Source: Terriglobia bacterium (GTDB lineage Bacteria > Acidobacteriota > Thermoanaerobaculia > Thermoanaerobaculales > Thermoanaerobaculaceae). From it: a DNA stretch of 64,000 nucleotides. A program made the translations under genes and the position numbers. This document shows positions 52,277 through 64,000 of the stretch, one piece after another (the first letter of the stretch is position 1; each line of letters opens with the position of its first letter). The notes under the pieces were generated by a model. The model searched no databases. It was not told the DNA's origin and worked only from the letters and a program-made list of their open reading frames with translations. Location: NCBI GenBank assembly GCA_020073245.1, contig JAIQFQ010000001.1:101001-165000 (forward strand). Reading direction: 5' to 3'.

Positions 52277-53038
52277 CTATCCCAGGTGATCCCGCAAGCT
52301 CGCATACCCGGCCCGGCTGATCGGGACCTTCGTGCCGTCCAGCAGGACGGCGAGTCGGCTGTCCTTGGCGTAGCGCTCGATGCGCGCGATCTTCGCGACG
52401 TTCACGATGAAAGAGCGGTGGACCCGCATGAAACGAGCCGGGTCGAGCTGTGCCGCGAGCTCAGTGAGCGTCTGTTGTTTGAGAACCTCGCGGCCGCCGG
52501 AGCGCAGACAAACGTAGTCGTCCCGCGCTTCGACGAGATCCAGGTCGTCCACGGGGATCACATGCACCCGCCCGCGCTCGCGGGCGACCAGGCGGTTCGG
52601 CCACTCGCCCGGCGGCCGCGCGGAGGCTGCGAGCTTTTCAAGACCTGCCTGGCGAGGCCGGCCGATCCGCTGCCTGGCCCGGCCCAGGGCCTCCTTGAGG
52701 CGGGCCGGCGAGAAGGGCTTCAGGAGGTAGTCCACGGCGTGGACCTCGAACGCCCGCAGGGCGTATTCGTCGTAGGCGGTCACGAACACGACCGCCACGT
52801 CGCACCCCAACAGGTCCAAAACCTCGAACCCCGAGAGGCCGGGCATCTGGATGTCGAGGAGGAGGAGGGCTGGAGCGGCCTCTTCGACCGCCTTGACGGC
52901 TTCGAAGCCATTGGCACACTCGGCCACGATCTCGACGTCGGGTAGGGCCGACAGGTATTCCCGCAGCAGCGACCGCGCAGGCGCCTCGTCGTCCACGATC
53001 GCGACCCGAAGCTTCTCGGAACCAGCTTCGACCGTCAT
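52277..53038 (-). CDS. LytTR-family response regulator
   Basis: 253 residues: a receiver domain (VAIVDDEAPARSLLREYL, phospho-acceptor Asp62 in LLLDIQMPGLSGFEVL, FVTAYDEYALRAFEVHAVDY, LLKPFSPARLKEAL) and a C-terminal LytTR DNA-binding domain (VDDLDLVEARDDYVCLRSGG, LDPARFMRVHRSFIVNVAKI). Cytosolic transcription factor, 25 bases downstream of its cognate LytS-type kinase. Confidence 0.95.
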   Translation of the reverse strand: MTVEAGSEKLRVAIVDDEAPARSLLREYLSALPDVEIVAECANGFEAVKAVEEAAPALLLLDIQMPGLSGFEVLDLLGCDVAVVFVTAYDEYALRAFEVHAVDYLLKPFSPARLKEALGRARQRIGRPRQAGLEKLAASARPPGEWPNRLVARERGRVHVIPVDDLDLVEARDDYVCLRSGGREVLKQQTLTELAAQLDPARFMRVHRSFIVNVAKIARIERYAKDSRLAVLLDGTKVPISRAGYASLRDHLG

Positions 53039-53063
53039 TGGCCTTGCGCCAGGATAGACCCAA

Positions 53064-54122
53064 TCACGCCGGCAGCGGCGAGGCCGGCACCGTGAGCTCC
53101 ACGCGAAAAGTCGCTCCCGCCAAACCGGCGTTGACGCTGCCGTCCTGGCCGTACAGCGCCGCAAGCCGTTTGCGCACGTTGTCCAGTCCCAGCCCGGCAC
53201 CGCGGGTCGTCGGCCCGGCGCAAACGGGGTTCTCGACCATCAACGAGAGACGGCCACCGGAGCACCGCGCGGCGATCCGCACGACGCCCCCATCCACGAG
53301 CTGCGCAATCCCATGCCGAACCGCGTTCTCCACGAGCGGCTGCAAAACCAAGGCGGGGACGGCGCACGTGCCGGCTCCGTCGTCAACGTCCCGCTCCACC
53401 CTGAGCCTCGGCCCGAACCTCACGCGTTCGATACCGAGGTACCTTTCTGCGAGCCGCACCTCCTCGGCGAGCGGAATGGTGACGACCCCGCCGAGACGGA
53501 GGCTCTCCCGCAGGAACTCACCGAGCTCGAGGCACATCGTCCGTGCCGAAGCCGGGTCCGAGGCGACCAATGAGCTGATGGCGTTCAAGGCGTTGAACAG
53601 AAAGTGAGGGTCGATCTGGGCTCTCAGCGCCCGGAGTTCCGCCTCTCGCGCAAGGACCTCGAGCTCGAGGGTGTTTCTCTCCGCCCGCCGCGCCTCCTCA
53701 AACCCGATCAGGAGGTAGTGAAGGGCGGCGGCAAGAGCGTACAGCACGACCCCTACGGCCAGGAGCACCGCCACGATGCGGGGAAAGCGCTCGCCGACAC
53801 CGGCGAACTCCGGGAACTGTTCCAGGAACACCAGCCATGTGTCGGCCAGGAAGAGCCAGAGCATTGCCGAGAGCCCCGCGGCGGCCAGTTGGGTCACGAC
53901 CACCTTGGCGAACGAGGCCTTTCGAAGCGGGGCGCTCCGACAGGGGTACCAGGCGGCCAGACACATGAAGGCGTAGACCACCGCGAGGGGCAGCGCGAGG
54001 ACGGTCGCCTGCTCCCACGTCATGCCACCGATCCTCAGGAGCCCGGCCAGCAGGCCTCCCAGAGGGACCCAGGCCGCCAGGTACGGACCGAGACGCCCGC
54101 GGAAGGCCAGAATCGGGTGCAT
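53064..54122 (-). CDS. LytS-type membrane sensor histidine kinase
   Basis: 352 residues: four or more transmembrane helices in the first ~140 residues, a short coiled linker (AERNTLELEVLAREAELRAL), then a His_kinase domain with LRAQIDPHFLFNALNAISSL (phospho-acceptor His173) and an ATPase with LVLQPLVENAVRHGIAQLVD and GAGLGLDNVRKRLAALYG. The signal is unknown; no extracellular sensor is evident. It is three bases from the LiaF-like gene and cotranscribed with the regulator. Confidence 0.94.
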   Translation of the reverse strand: MHPILAFRGRLGPYLAAWVPLGGLLAGLLRIGGMTWEQATVLALPLAVVYAFMCLAAWYPCRSAPLRKASFAKVVVTQLAAAGLSAMLWLFLADTWLVFLEQFPEFAGVGERFPRIVAVLLAVGVVLYALAAALHYLLIGFEEARRAERNTLELEVLAREAELRALRAQIDPHFLFNALNAISSLVASDPASARTMCLELGEFLRESLRLGGVVTIPLAEEVRLAERYLGIERVRFGPRLRVERDVDDGAGTCAVPALVLQPLVENAVRHGIAQLVDGGVVRIAARCSGGRLSLMVENPVCAGPTTRGAGLGLDNVRKRLAALYGQDGSVNAGLAGATFRVELTVPASPLPA

Positions 54123-54125
54123 GGC

Positions 54126-54920
54126 CTAGTTCTTTATCTCCACACCACCCATGATGGCTGCGCCGGTCACGACGAGGACCTTGGAGCCGTCACCGCCTAC
54201 CCGGGCCGTCTTGTCGTCGAACCCCCCTAGGATCGGTGTCCCGTGCACCGCGACCGTCCAGTCCTGCGGCACCTTAATCTCGATCCCGCCCCACATCGCG
54301 AACGTGTCGATGATCGCCTGGCCGCCCCGAATCGAGGCCTGGCGCAGGTCGAGCTCGCACCCTCCCATGATCGCCGTGAGCGACCCGCCGCGGAAATCCT
54401 GCGACACGCTGCGGCGGCGGGACGCCCCGAGCAGCGCGAAGCAGTCCACGGTCGCGCTGGCGTCATCCGCAGCGGTCCCTGCCGACCCTTGTCCCGCCGT
54501 CGTCACCTCGGGCGCGCCCGGTGCCGCGGCTTCATCGAGTCCCACCACCAGCCCTCTCGCACGCCAGCGGCGCGACGCGCTCCCAGGCCGTCCGACCGCA
54601 CGAAACACCATTGAGATGCCGAGGAGCACGAGCAGGATAGGCCAGTAGTCCCACACCCGTTGGTGAATGACGTCGAGGTTGTAGAGGAGAACCCACGCAC
54701 CCACCAGGATCAGGACCAGCCCGAACCCCCGGCCGTGCCACCCGCGCGGCTGCAGGACTCGCCCCAGCCCGACTGCGATCAGCACGATCGGCCAGTACTC
54801 CCAAAGCGAGCCGGCATCGACGTACCCGAGCTTGTCGAGGGTGAACAGGATCCCCAGGCCGATGACCAGCACCCCGAGGACCAGCCTCGGAACGTTGTGG
54901 CGCGAACGTTCGTCTGCCAT
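54126..54920 (-). CDS. LiaF-like membrane protein
   Basis: 264 residues: four predicted transmembrane helices in two hairpins (VPRLVLGVLVIGLGILFTLD, WPIVLIAVGLGRVL, GFGLVLILVGAWVLLYNLD, YWPILLVLLGISMVFRAV). A C-terminal beta-helix-like domain follows (LTAIMGGCELDLRQASIRGG, AMWGGIEIKVPQDWTVAVHG, GAAIMGGVEIKN), as in LiaF/VraT-type envelope-stress proteins. ggggaggcgg precedes the ATG. Upstream partner of the LytS/LytR pair, so it probably modulates the kinase in response to cell-wall damage (inference from the Bacillus LiaFSR analogy). Confidence 0.88.
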   Translation of the reverse strand: MADERSRHNVPRLVLGVLVIGLGILFTLDKLGYVDAGSLWEYWPIVLIAVGLGRVLQPRGWHGRGFGLVLILVGAWVLLYNLDVIHQRVWDYWPILLVLLGISMVFRAVGRPGSASRRWRARGLVVGLDEAAAPGAPEVTTAGQGSAGTAADDASATVDCFALLGASRRRSVSQDFRGGSLTAIMGGCELDLRQASIRGGQAIIDTFAMWGGIEIKVPQDWTVAVHGTPILGGFDDKTARVGGDGSKVLVVTGAAIMGGVEIKN

Positions 54921-55047
54921 TTCCGCCTCCCCGACCGGCACCGACACCGCGGCGCCCCAGTCATGCACAACGATACGCCCGGCTGGGCGCCGAGTTCGGG
55001 TCGTGCCGGCCAACGGCGGCCGCCTGCCGGTCAGTGGCGGAACTGAA

Positions 55048-55126
55048 CGGGAGAGGGGAGACGGTAGAAGGTAGGAGAACGACCGACGACCACCTGTCTT
55101 CCGTCTACCGTCTTCCCTCTCGTCGC

Positions 55127-55129
<3 letters not shown>
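55048..55129. repeat. Purine/pyrimidine inverted repeat, copy 6
   Basis: gggagaggggagacggtaga, aggtaggag face ctgtcttccgtctaccgtct, tccctct with a loop of about 15 bases. It lies between the ahcY stop and the LiaF-like gene, both on minus. Confidence 0.75.
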
Positions 55130-56605
<1,476 letters not shown>

Positions 56606-56610
56606 CTAGC

Positions 56611-57603
56611 GTGGACATTCCGCCGACCGTTATCGCCGTGAGGCGGCTCACGAAGGAGTTCCGGCACTGGGGTCGCCGGCTGCTGGCGCTGGACCGCGTG
56701 GATCTCGAGGTGCATCGCGGCGAGGTCTTCGGCCTGCTGGGCGCCAATGGAGCTGGGAAGACGACCCTGGTAAAGATCCTCCTCGGCCTCGCACGGCCCA
56801 CCGCTGGCGACGTGCTGGTACGAGGCTCGAGCCCCCGCCGGCCCGGCACACGCAGGCGCATCGGGTACCTCCCGGAGGGGCATCGCTTCCCCGGCTACCT
56901 GACGGGCGATGCCTCCCTGCGCCTGTTCGGTCGCCTCGCGGGGGTCCCCGAGAAGGCCCTCGACGCCCGGATCCCGGAGTTGCTTGAGCTGGTCGGGCTC
57001 GGCGAACGCCGACGGGACCGCGTGGGGCGCTACTCCAAGGGCATGACCCAGCGGCTGGGGCTCGCCTGCGCCCTTCTCGACGAGCCGGATCTCCTCTTCC
57101 TCGACGAGCCCACCGACGGAGTGGATCCGGTCGGGCGGAGGCACATCCGCGACATCCTGCTGCAGACCCGCGAGCACGGCACGACGATATTCATCAACTC
57201 CCACCTGCTGTCCGAGGTGGAACGCACCTGCGACCGCGTCGCCATCCTGCACGAGGGGCGCCTCGTTCGTCAGGGCACCGTGCAGGACCTCACGGCGCCG
57301 AGCAGGCGCTTCCGCCTCCGACTCGCCGACGGCCAGAGCATGCTGCCGGAGAGGCTCGCCGAAGATGGGTGGCGTGTGGTCACCAACAACGGGCACCTGG
57401 AAATCGAGGTTGCCGACCTCGAGGCTCTGAACCGGCTGGTCGACAGGCTCCGGGCGGACCGGCGCCTCATCGCCGAGATCAGTCCGGTGCGCACGGCCCT
57501 CGAGGATGTCTTCATCGAGGTGGTCGAGGGGGAGGAGCACAGCCCCGGGTCTCTCGAGAACGGATCACGGACCGGGGTCCACGGCCCGGGAGGCGACCGA
57601 TGA
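56611..57603 (+). CDS. ABC transporter ATP-binding protein
   Basis: 330 residues: Walker A LLGANGAGKTTLVKILLGL, Q-loop region RIGYLPEGHRFPGYLTG, signature RYSKGMTQRLGLACAL, Walker B DLLFLDEPTDGVDPVGRRHI and switch His in FINSHLLSEVERTCDR. The C-terminal ~90 residues (beyond 250) are the DUF4162-like extension of ABC-2 exporters. GTG start at 56611 lacks a Shine-Dalgarno; TATATC at 56601-56606 suggests a nearly leaderless message. Its stop overlaps the permease ATG. Confidence 0.92.
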   Translation: MDIPPTVIAVRRLTKEFRHWGRRLLALDRVDLEVHRGEVFGLLGANGAGKTTLVKILLGLARPTAGDVLVRGSSPRRPGTRRRIGYLPEGHRFPGYLTGDASLRLFGRLAGVPEKALDARIPELLELVGLGERRRDRVGRYSKGMTQRLGLACALLDEPDLLFLDEPTDGVDPVGRRHIRDILLQTREHGTTIFINSHLLSEVERTCDRVAILHEGRLVRQGTVQDLTAPSRRFRLRLADGQSMLPERLAEDGWRVVTNNGHLEIEVADLEALNRLVDRLRADRRLIAEISPVRTALEDVFIEVVEGEEHSPGSLENGSRTGVHGPGGDR

Positions 57604-58430
57604 AGACCTGGGCACTGATCGTGGACACCTGGCGCGAGGCCCTGGCACGCTACACACTGCTCGGGTTCCTGGCGGTCTCGTCGCTCTTCCTCCTCATCCT
57701 GACGTTCGCCCTCAACCTCGACATCGTGGACGGGGCCCTCGCCGCGGGCACGCTCTTCGGGAAGGCGTTCGATCTCCCGGGGAAGGGCCCTGCGATCGAC
57801 ACCGTTGTCGTGACGGGGCAGTCGGTCTTTGCGGGGATGCTGTACGTCCTCGGTGTCTTCCTGGCGGTGTTCGCAACCGGCTCCCAGGTCCCCAACCTGC
57901 AGCACCGCGGCACGGTGGACTTGTACGTGACGCGGCCCATCGGCCGTACCCACCTGCTCCTCGGTCGGTTTCTCGGCGCTGCGACGCTCGTCACGGCGAA
58001 CCTACTTTTCCTGTGCGGCGGTGTCTTCGTGGTCATTTCCCTCAAGACCCACGTCTGGAACGCTCGCTTTCTCGCTGCGAGCGGTCTGATCTTGACGGTC
58101 TTTCTCTCCTACCTGGGGTTCATGTACCTGATCGGAGTGCTGACCTCGTCGACGCCGCTCTCGATCATGCTGCCGTATGCGCTCTACCTGCTGTCCTTGC
58201 CGCTGGCCGCCCACGACCGCGTCGCCGCGGCGATGGATTCGCGGCTGGCGGCGAGCACCATTCACACCCTGTACTGGGTGTTCCCGAAAACCGCCGAGAT
58301 CGGCCGTGACCTCACGACATACGTGCTCGGCAAGGCCACCCCCGCATTCGTACCATTGGCGACGACTGTGATGTTCGGCGCGGCCTGCCTGGCAGTCGCG
58401 GTCGTGGCATTCAACCGCAAGAACTTTTAG
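57600..58430 (+). CDS. ABC-2 type permease
   Basis: 276 residues with six predicted transmembrane helices (LGFLAVSSLFLLILTFALNL, VFAGMLYVLGVFLAVFATG, FLGAATLVTANLLFLCGGVF, AASGLILTVFLSYLGFMYLI). Probably forms an exporter with the preceding ATPase; the substrate is unknown. ATGA coupling to the ATPase gene. Followed after nine bases by the secreted-protein gene. Confidence 0.88.
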   Translation: MKTWALIVDTWREALARYTLLGFLAVSSLFLLILTFALNLDIVDGALAAGTLFGKAFDLPGKGPAIDTVVVTGQSVFAGMLYVLGVFLAVFATGSQVPNLQHRGTVDLYVTRPIGRTHLLLGRFLGAATLVTANLLFLCGGVFVVISLKTHVWNARFLAASGLILTVFLSYLGFMYLIGVLTSSTPLSIMLPYALYLLSLPLAAHDRVAAAMDSRLAASTIHTLYWVFPKTAEIGRDLTTYVLGKATPAFVPLATTVMFGAACLAVAVVAFNRKNF

Positions 58431-58439
58431 GAGGTCCTG

Positions 58440-59432
58440 ATGAAGAAAACCCTGTTCCCGGCCCTGTTCGGCGTCCTCGCGGCGGGTATGGCCCTTGCCG
58501 CTCCACCTACGGTGCCCGAGCTCCTGCGCCTTGTGCCCGCACAGGCGCGGGTGGTCGTGGCCGTGGATGCCGCTGCCCTCCGCAGCCATCCCGCAGTGCA
58601 AAGCTGGCTCATGGATCACGCCAACTGGGGCAACGCCGACACCGAGGCTGCGCGCTTCCTCGCCGATGCCGGCTTGGACCCCTTGCGGGACGTGACAGCG
58701 ATGGTTGTAGCTGTGGTTTCCGAGGGGTCAAAGGGTAACCCCATCGCCTTCTTTGCCGGCCGCTATGACCCCGCGGCACTCTCAGCCGCACTCACCAAAC
58801 GCGGTGCGAGCCCCGTGGTGCTGGGCAACATCTCAGGGCTCCGCCTCCCGGAGGATGACCATGCCGGCGCTCCGGCTGTCTTTGCCCAACCCTCACCCGA
58901 GCTGGTCGTTGTCGGCAGCGAGGCGGCGGTCACAGAATCCTTGTCGGCCACGGGCGCGAAGAATCAACTGATCGAGACGGCGGTCACCAGTGGCCAGGTC
59001 GATCCCCGGGCGCCGTTCTGGGTCGTCGCAAATCTCCCCTCCGAAGCCCGCCGCAACGTGTCCGATGCGGTCGAGAGGACGCAAGGGAGCTCCGAGGAAC
59101 CGATGCGGCAGGTCATCATGGCTTCGGGCGCGGTCCAGCGTGTGGCGATCCAGGCTTTCCTCGACGACTCGCTGAGACTTTCCGGCGTGGCCGTGGCGGA
59201 TACGGAGGAGAACGCCGACCTGCTGCGAGATGCGGCGAAAGGCGTTCTGGCGGCCGCGCGCCTCCAGTCTCAGGACCGGGCGCCGGAACTCGTCAACGTT
59301 CTCCGCGATGTCCAGGTCCGGGCGATCGGGACCCAGGTCACACTGGCGAGCGTGATCCCCGTTACCTTGCTCGAGAAGCTGATCGCCGCGCACAAGGTCG
59401 ACCGACAGGGTGCTGCCTCAGATCATCCGTAG
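58440..59432 (+). CDS. Secreted protein of unknown function
   Basis: 330 residues: Sec signal peptide (KKTLFPALFGVLAAGMALAA), then a predicted alpha/beta fold with VPELLRLVPAQARVVVAVDA near the N terminus and ILEKLIAAHK-like C terminus. The composition and the recurring opening resemble families of exported DUF proteins in acidobacteria, without a functional clue. aggaggtcctg precedes the ATG. Likely cotranscribed with the ABC exporter and possibly related to its cargo. Confidence 0.65.
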   Translation: MKKTLFPALFGVLAAGMALAAPPTVPELLRLVPAQARVVVAVDAAALRSHPAVQSWLMDHANWGNADTEAARFLADAGLDPLRDVTAMVVAVVSEGSKGNPIAFFAGRYDPAALSAALTKRGASPVVLGNISGLRLPEDDHAGAPAVFAQPSPELVVVGSEAAVTESLSATGAKNQLIETAVTSGQVDPRAPFWVVANLPSEARRNVSDAVERTQGSSEEPMRQVIMASGAVQRVAIQAFLDDSLRLSGVAVADTEENADLLRDAAKGVLAAARLQSQDRAPELVNVLRDVQVRAIGTQVTLASVIPVTLLEKLIAAHKVDRQGAASDHP

Positions 59433-59676
59433 ACGCCCGAGAGAGTCTCCCTGGCGCGGCCAGCAGCCGGCGGTCCACGGCAGCTTCCCCTCGCTGCCAA
59501 CCCGCAGCCTGAGGTTGACACCGGATAGCCGAGCCGCTGCAGTCGCGATATGATTCGAACATGCGACGCGGTTCAGTGTCCTGGCAGGCGCCGAGCCACC
59601 GTGGAGCCGGGCTAGCGCCCAAGGCCGCCACCCTCACACGCCATCGATCGCTTCTGCAAGGGGGAGGCATCCGGCC

Positions 59677-62091
59677 GTGAGACCAGCACCTTCTCTCGAT
59701 CTACCGGCGCTCCTGCTCGAGGAGAACCTCCGAGTCAGGGGCATCATCGTCGAGGCGCTACGGGCTCGTGGCCACGCCATCACGATCTGCGAGGATGCCG
59801 AGACCGCGTGGGAAGCCTATCAGCTGGAGCACCACCCGCTCGTGCTCGTCGACGTTCAGGCCAACCCGACGGCCAACGGGGAGTTCCTCAAGAAGATCCG
59901 CACGCTTCCCCAGGGGAAGGTGTCGGTCCTTCTCGCGATCGCCGGTCGTCACGCACCGCAGCACCTGCTGCCCCTCCTCGAGAGCGCCGATGACGTCGTG
60001 TTCAGACCGTTCAAGGCCGAGAGCGTCGGCCTGAGGCTGGCGACTGCCGAGCGGCTAGCATGGGAGCGCGCCGAGCGCTCGGCGGTCGAGGCTGACCGGG
60101 CGCACCTCCTAGAGAGGTTGGAGAAGGAGCAGAAGAAAGCGACCTCGACGCCCCCTGCCACCCTCCCGCACAACGCTGACGTGACCGCAGCAGTGGGTGG
60201 CGTCCAGGAGCCGACCGGTCTGCGGGGCAAGGTCCGACGGATGTTTGGGGCAAAGGGAGCCACGCACGCGCAGCCCGGTCCGCCCGCTGACGGCGCTAAG
60301 GCGCCGGTTGAGGGCGATGCTGCCCTTACGGCCGCCACGCTACCATCACCCCCAACTGAGGGCGGCGCCAACCAGCCCGACGACAGCGCCCCGGTGCCGT
60401 TGCATGCCCCGACGGGAGTGGAAGGCCAGAGAGTCGCCACCCTGGAGTGGGACCTCAAGACCGGAGAAATCCATTTTTCCCGCGAGTGGAAGGACCTGTT
60501 CGGTTACCGACCGAGGGAGGTGGGAACCTCACCCGATGAGTGGTTCGGTCGGGTCCACCCGGAGGACCTGGACCAGCTCAAGGCCGCAATCGCCGCTCAC
60601 CTCGAGGGCGGGACACCGGCGATCGAGAACCGACACAGAATCGCACGCAGCGATGGGGCCTATGAGCTTGTTGTCTTCCGTGGCGTGGCGACTCGCGACG
60701 GGACCGGCATCGCGCACCGCGTGGCCGGCTCGCACGCCGACGTCGCTGGAACCCGAGGCTTCGACTCACTTACCGGCCTCCCGAACCGCAACAATCTCAT
60801 GGATCGTCTGGGCCGAGCTCTGGAACGGAACCGCGCTGGCGACGGCCGTCTGACCGCGGTGCTCTTCCTCGATCTGGACCGTTTCAAGAACATCAACTAC
60901 AGCCTCGGCCACGTCGTCGGCGACCAGATGCTGAAGGCCGTCGCGGACCGGCTGCGTACGTGTCTGCCGAACGGTGACATGCCTGGCGCGGTCCGCGCCA
61001 CGATCTCGCACGTGGGTGGCGACGAGTTCGCGATCCTCCTCGAGGGGATCAACGACGTCAACGACGCAGTCCGCATCGCCAAACGAATCCAGGATGCGCT
61101 GCAGGAGCCGTTTGACGTCGAGGGGCATGAGGTCTTCACGAGCACCAGCATCGGCATTGCGGTCGGGACTCCCGACTACCAGCGCGCGGAGGACCTGCTG
61201 CGCGACGCCGACACCGCAATGTTCCGTGCCAAGGCTCTGGGCAAGGCCGGCCATGTGGTCTTCGATTCCGGCATGCACGCTCGAGCCGTCTCGCTCCTGA
61301 AGCTCGAGACCGAGCTGCGGCGGGCCGTTCAGCGGGAGGAGTTCCGCGTCTACTACCAGCCGATCGTGGAGTTGGACACCGGCCGCATCACGGGATTCGA
61401 GGCGCTTGTCCGCTGGCAGCACCCGGACGGCGAGCTGCTGCTGCCAAAGGAGTTCCTGGCGGTTGCCGAGGAGACCGGCCTGATCATCTCCATTGACCGT
61501 GGGGTCGTGCGCGACGTGTGCAAGCAGCTCCGGGCTTGGAACGCTCAGTTCCGGCGGAACACGCCACTCACCGTCAGCGTAAACGTGTCCGGCGTGCAGT
61601 TCATGCGGCCCGATATGATCGTGGAGATCGACCGCACCCTGCGGAACCACGGCGTCTACGGTCGCTCACTCAAGCTCGAGATCACCGAGAGCGTGATCAT
61701 GGAACACGCACGCTACGCAGCCGACATGCTTCAGCAGCTCAAGACCCTCGACATCAAGCTGTCGATCGACGATTTCGGCACCGGGTACTCGTCGCTCTCG
61801 TACCTTCGCCGTTTCGAGATCGACACCCTCAAGGTGGACATGTCTTTCGTCTCGCGCATCGACACCGACGAGGAGTCGTGGGAGATCATCAGAACAATCG
61901 TCACTCTCGGCAACAACCTCGGCAAGGATGTGGTCGCTGAAGGGATCGAGCGCGGGAAGCAGCGCGAGCTGTTGATGGCTCTGCGGTGCAAGTACGGCCA
62001 AGGGTACTTCTTCTCCCGGCCGGTGCCCGCGGAGGCCGCCACCGCCCTCCTCGCGGCCGACGCCCGCGGCGAGACGCTGCTGAAGACCTGA
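59677..62091 (+). CDS. Receiver-PAS-GGDEF-EAL c-di-GMP signalling protein
   Basis: 804 residues. An N-terminal receiver-like domain keeps an Asp (LVLVDVQAN) and Lys (RPFKAES) but has Glu-Glu in the acidic pocket. A Pro/Ala linker (~150-245) leads to a PAS domain (GEIHFSREWKDLFGYRPREV), then a GGDEF domain with SHVGGDEFAILLEG (signature near 447) and an EAL domain with GFEALVRWQHPDGELLLP (near 574), LEITESVIMEHARYA, SIDDFGTGYSSLSYL and DVVAEGIERGKQ, all intact. Both diguanylate cyclase and phosphodiesterase activities are plausible. GTG start with gggggagg upstream. Tandem hairpins follow. Confidence 0.95.
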   Translation: MRPAPSLDLPALLLEENLRVRGIIVEALRARGHAITICEDAETAWEAYQLEHHPLVLVDVQANPTANGEFLKKIRTLPQGKVSVLLAIAGRHAPQHLLPLLESADDVVFRPFKAESVGLRLATAERLAWERAERSAVEADRAHLLERLEKEQKKATSTPPATLPHNADVTAAVGGVQEPTGLRGKVRRMFGAKGATHAQPGPPADGAKAPVEGDAALTAATLPSPPTEGGANQPDDSAPVPLHAPTGVEGQRVATLEWDLKTGEIHFSREWKDLFGYRPREVGTSPDEWFGRVHPEDLDQLKAAIAAHLEGGTPAIENRHRIARSDGAYELVVFRGVATRDGTGIAHRVAGSHADVAGTRGFDSLTGLPNRNNLMDRLGRALERNRAGDGRLTAVLFLDLDRFKNINYSLGHVVGDQMLKAVADRLRTCLPNGDMPGAVRATISHVGGDEFAILLEGINDVNDAVRIAKRIQDALQEPFDVEGHEVFTSTSIGIAVGTPDYQRAEDLLRDADTAMFRAKALGKAGHVVFDSGMHARAVSLLKLETELRRAVQREEFRVYYQPIVELDTGRITGFEALVRWQHPDGELLLPKEFLAVAEETGLIISIDRGVVRDVCKQLRAWNAQFRRNTPLTVSVNVSGVQFMRPDMIVEIDRTLRNHGVYGRSLKLEITESVIMEHARYAADMLQQLKTLDIKLSIDDFGTGYSSLSYLRRFEIDTLKVDMSFVSRIDTDEESWEIIRTIVTLGNNLGKDVVAEGIERGKQRELLMALRCKYGQGYFFSRPVPAEAATALLAADARGETLLKT

Positions 62092-62116
62092 GCTCCTCGC
62101 ATCGGTCAGAGAGAAA

Positions 62117-62148
62117 CGAAAGCCCCACGGTCACACGTGGGGCTTTCG
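62117..62148 (-). terminator. Terminator hairpin, distal
   Basis: A 13-bp stem cgaaagccccacg/cgtggggctttcg followed on minus by tttctctctg. It probably ends rRNA transcription in tandem with the next hairpin and may also stop the GGDEF-EAL transcript from the other side. Confidence 0.8.
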
Positions 62149-62173
62149 ACATTCTCGCCACGCCCAGAAAAGC

Positions 62174-62203
62174 GAAGGCCCCACGCTCGCGCATGGGGCC
62201 TTC
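62174..62203 (-). terminator. Terminator hairpin of the rRNA operon
   Basis: gaaggccccacgc and gcatggggccttc pair with one mismatch around a tcgc loop; the minus side continues cgcttttctggg. It lies just six bases beyond the 5S 3' end. Confidence 0.85.
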
Positions 62204-62208
62204 ATACT

Positions 62209-62325
<117 letters not shown>

Positions 62326-62390
62326 AAAACTCACCAACTTTCACAACTCAATCGGTTTCCAAAGCTTCTACGCAAGAAGAAAGGGTATGT

Positions 62391-64000
<1,610 letters not shown>

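Overview
The window is a GC-rich bacterial chromosome segment. It reads like Acidobacteriota, possibly the Thermoanaerobaculia/Holophagae side. That placement is an inference from three things: a giant GloVer-repeat secreted protein with an IPT/FG-GAP-like architecture, many TPR proteins, and the ispE / tRNA-Gln / prs / rplY / pth / rpsF-rpsR-rplI gene order also seen in deltaproteobacteria and relatives. No marker in the window proves the phylum; the 23S rRNA fragment at the right end would settle it.

Layout. 0.2-8.9 kb (minus strand): an aminotransferase, then a ribosomal/translation block read right to left: prs, rplY, pth, two small envelope genes, rpsF, rpsR, a DUF2232 membrane protein, rplI and a coiled-coil methyltransferase. 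8.9-15.3 kb: a tRNA-Gln followed by a 5.5-kb repeat-protein gene. A 34-bp copy of the 5' half of that tRNA lies on the far side of this gene, so the segment looks inserted between spoVG and tRNA-Gln. 15.4-19.3 kb: a minus operon TPR protein - lipoprotein - ispE - spoVG. 19.3-21.6 kb: a divergent pair, a beta-propeller-like secreted protein and queG plus a Rieske protein. 21.6-25 kb: a candidate small RNA with a consensus promoter, a lipoprotein, and three overlapping genes, two of them L,D-transpeptidases. 25-32.3 kb: the classical ffh-rpsP-khpA-rimM-trmD-rplS-rnhB operon ending in a large TPR gene. 32.3-33 kb: a non-coding pair of inverted dispersed repeats. 33-40 kb: a flavin reductase-rubredoxin fusion, a DUF3052-like protein, a LonB-type protease, and an RND/MMPL exporter coupled to pgsA. 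40.4-46.2 kb: polysaccharide deacetylase, MBL hydrolase, acyl-CoA synthetase, histidine kinase and RluA-type synthase. 46.3-49.7 kb: cinA-thpR-plsY-gpsA operon. 49.9-52 kb: Nif3-like protein and ilvE. 52.3-56.5 kb: a LiaF-like/LytS/LytR envelope-stress set and ahcY. 56.6-62.1 kb: an ABC exporter, a secreted protein and a GGDEF-EAL protein. 62.1-64 kb: terminators, 5S and the 3' part of 23S rRNA, all on minus; the 16S gene lies beyond the right edge.

The most unusual signals are: (1) a family of long imperfect purine-arm/pyrimidine-arm inverted repeats between genes (at least six core copies plus variants); (2) a ~190-280 bp dispersed non-coding repeat with a shared putative hairpin (three copies); (3) five genes whose start codon sits exactly where a -10 box TANNNT predicts the transcription start, i.e. 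leaderless mRNAs; (4) the tRNA-Gln-flanked insertion; and (5) the small-RNA candidate at 21.65 kb. No CRISPR array, transposase, integrase or phage gene was recognised.
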